DNA from: JADHUC01 sp964617665 | GTDB taxonomy: Bacteria; Planctomycetota; Planctomycetia; Pirellulales; Pirellulaceae | NCBI GenBank assembly: GCA_964617665.1 | Contig: CAZUAH010000670.1 | Coordinates: 1 to 7,260, forward strand | Reading direction: 5' to 3' | Length of the DNA: 7,260 bases | In this document: positions 5,988 to 7,260 of the stretch, in pieces | Position numbering within the stretch: position 1 is the stretch's first letter | Layout: every line of letters begins with the position of its first letter | The notes under the pieces: model-generated | What the model saw: only the letters and a program-made list of their open reading frames with translations | Told to the model about the DNA's origin: nothing | Database searches by the model: none | Translations under genes and position numbers: made by a program

Positions 5988-7260
5988 ATGCGTTTAAGAG
6001 AAGAGCTTGGAGCTCGCAACCAAGAACTGTTAAGGGAGGTCGAGCATCAAGTTGGGAAAGCCACGCCGCAATTGTGGCACAGCTACGGAACGTTTCCGTC
6101 TGGAACGAAGCATACGCCCGAACACACTCGGCAAGTAGAAGAGATCGCCGGGTTCCTTATCAGCGATGAATTGCTTTCGGACCTTACGGATTACGAGATT
6201 GGCTTTCTTATCCTGGCTTGCCATTTTCATGATCTCGGAATGTCAGGTACTGAAGACGACAATCGCGACGAGGAAACACGGAATCGTGTTCGTCGCGAGC
6301 ATGCGATTTCAATCGGAGATCGAATCCGCCAGCACTGGCGTGAATTTGGATTTTCCAGCGAAACAACGTCCGAAATCCTTGCGGAAATCTGCAAGGGACA
6401 TCGTCCAAAGCGTGTGGATGGAGCCGCAACATGGGACAATCTCGATGAACGCCGTATCGTTGGACCAGGTGATGATGTACGCGTTCGAGTTGTTGCGGCG
6501 ATGGTTTACGCCGCAGATGAGCTTCACATTGGCGAAGACCGGGCACCGAGGCGCGAAGAAGAATTCAATCGCATTGAGAGTGGTGCATCACGCCTCCATT
6601 GGAGAAGGCACCAAGCTGTACAGGGCCCAGTACTCAGGGGCAACGAAGTGTGCTTTGAAGGCACGGTTCTCACGCCAGTCTTTGAGAACGATCTTCGCAA
6701 ATCCCTCGTCAAAGCGTTCACGGCAGTGAAAGAGCTAAATGACCAGCTAAAAACCAACGGCATTGAACGTAAATGCAATGGTGTCAGTTTTAAGTGGCAG
6801 CGCAAACGGCTCTGGACACTGCTTGTCGCGCGCGTTTGCAGCGATCTTGTGCCACGATCTGTTGACAGGATTCTTGAAGATGCTTCCAATCTGTTCTCCG
6901 ACCTTGTCGACGAGTTGGTTTCCATTTCCAAAGTCTGCAACGAATTGGATTCAATCGACGCACGGGACCCACAGCTTCGCTCGTCGATTGAAGATCTTGT
7001 AACGCGTGAGTTCCTGACTTGGGAGGACGGAGAACTCGTACTGTGTGACCAGCCTAGGACCGCTCAACACCTCTTCGATGTTGCGAAGCAGGCAGACGAA
7101 GCAGAGTCGCACATTCTAGATCAAGACGGATCGCAACACGAAAACAGTTTGTACCAATCGGCATTCGGAAAACGGTACGTACGACGGCAACTCATGCCCC
7201 ATCTGGGTGAGCGTTGCATCCACGGGCGTCTTGCCAATGCCGGGGATTTGGCGATGATTC
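5988..7260 (+). CDS. HD-superfamily metal-dependent phosphohydrolase, HD-CE-like (3' end outside window)
   Basis: A frame open for 424 codons to the window edge, so the protein is larger than seen. Upstream the same frame is closed by TAA at 5871-5873; ATGs are available at 5961 and 5988. Residues ~40-190 are an HD phosphohydrolase domain with the complete two-metal ligand set: H46 (TPEHTRQV), H81-D82 (ACHFHDLGM), H105 (RREHA), H138 (CKGHR) and D177 (YAADELH). ALQ-type transport or membrane segments are absent, so it is probably cytosolic. After the domain come IESGASRLHWRRHQAV (196-211) and a strand-rich stretch, then helices and a possible winged-helix-like segment (330-370). The ILACHFHDLGM and AADELHIGEDR signatures together with the SRLHWRRH element resemble 'conflict-embedded' HD (HD-CE) proteins, which are often fused to Hsp90-like ATPases in predicted immune systems; any such ATPase would lie beyond 7260. 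Composition is more AT-rich than in the sulfatases, consistent with transfer. HD hydrolase is secure; the HD-CE assignment is from memory of the family. Confidence 0.8.
   Translation, partial: MRLREELGARNQELLREVEHQVGKATPQLWHSYGTFPSGTKHTPEHTRQVEEIAGFLISDELLSDLTDYEIGFLILACHFHDLGMSGTEDDNRDEETRNRVRREHAISIGDRIRQHWREFGFSSETTSEILAEICKGHRPKRVDGAATWDNLDERRIVGPGDDVRVRVVAAMVYAADELHIGEDRAPRREEEFNRIESGASRLHWRRHQAVQGPVLRGNEVCFEGTVLTPVFENDLRKSLVKAFTAVKELNDQLKTNGIERKCNGVSFKWQRKRLWTLLVARVCSDLVPRSVDRILEDASNLFSDLVDELVSISKVCNELDSIDARDPQLRSSIEDLVTREFLTWEDGELVLCDQPRTAQHLFDVAKQADEAESHILDQDGSQHENSLYQSAFGKRYVRRQLMPHLGERCIHGRLANAGDLAMI

Noticed and set aside
6166..6729. A 187-codon + strand frame in another phase
   Set aside because: It overlaps the long HD frame, which has an ordered set of catalytic residues; this phase gives a low-complexity, motif-free translation.

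Overview
The window looks like a piece of a GC-rich planctomycete chromosome, most likely Pirellulales-like. This is inferred from gene content: several secreted sulfatases in a row, a HEAT-repeat C-terminus of planctomycete style, and planctomycete-like palindromic intergenic repeats. No rRNA or marker gene is present to prove it. All supported genes lie on the + strand.

Layout. Positions 1-597 hold the 3' end of a HEAT-repeat protein. A small hairpin and a strongly structured nested palindrome (624-736) follow. Positions 794-3628 encode one long secreted protein made of two complete sulfatase domains joined by a basic Ala/Arg/Lys/Pro linker; both domains have non-canonical formylglycine motifs. 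Positions 3666-4398 form a compact REPtron-like unit: a small REP-associated tyrosine (HUH/Y1) transposase gene flanked by two palindromic REP pairs in mirror-image orientation. It sits between the fused sulfatase and a third sulfatase (4429-5856), which is iduronate-2-sulfatase-like with a canonical Cys-Arg-Pro-Ser-Arg motif. Without the REPtron the two sulfatase genes would be only about 67 bases apart, so they were probably once adjacent or cotranscribed.

From about 5960 to the window end there is a long open frame that does not close inside the window. It encodes a cytosolic HD-superfamily metal-dependent phosphohydrolase with a full six-ligand set (H, HD, H, H, D). Its signature resembles the 'conflict-embedded' HD (HD-CE) proteins that in other bacteria are often joined to Hsp90-like ATPases. 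Base composition falls visibly in the transposase and HD genes relative to the sulfatases, so 5960-7260 may be the start of an accessory, possibly defence-related, region.

Functionally, the sulfatases would be exported to desulfate polysaccharides such as algal or glycosaminoglycan-like glycans. The transposase/REP unit is a domesticated-type repeat-spreading module. The HD protein appears unrelated to sulfate metabolism. No tRNA, rRNA, CRISPR array or origin was seen.
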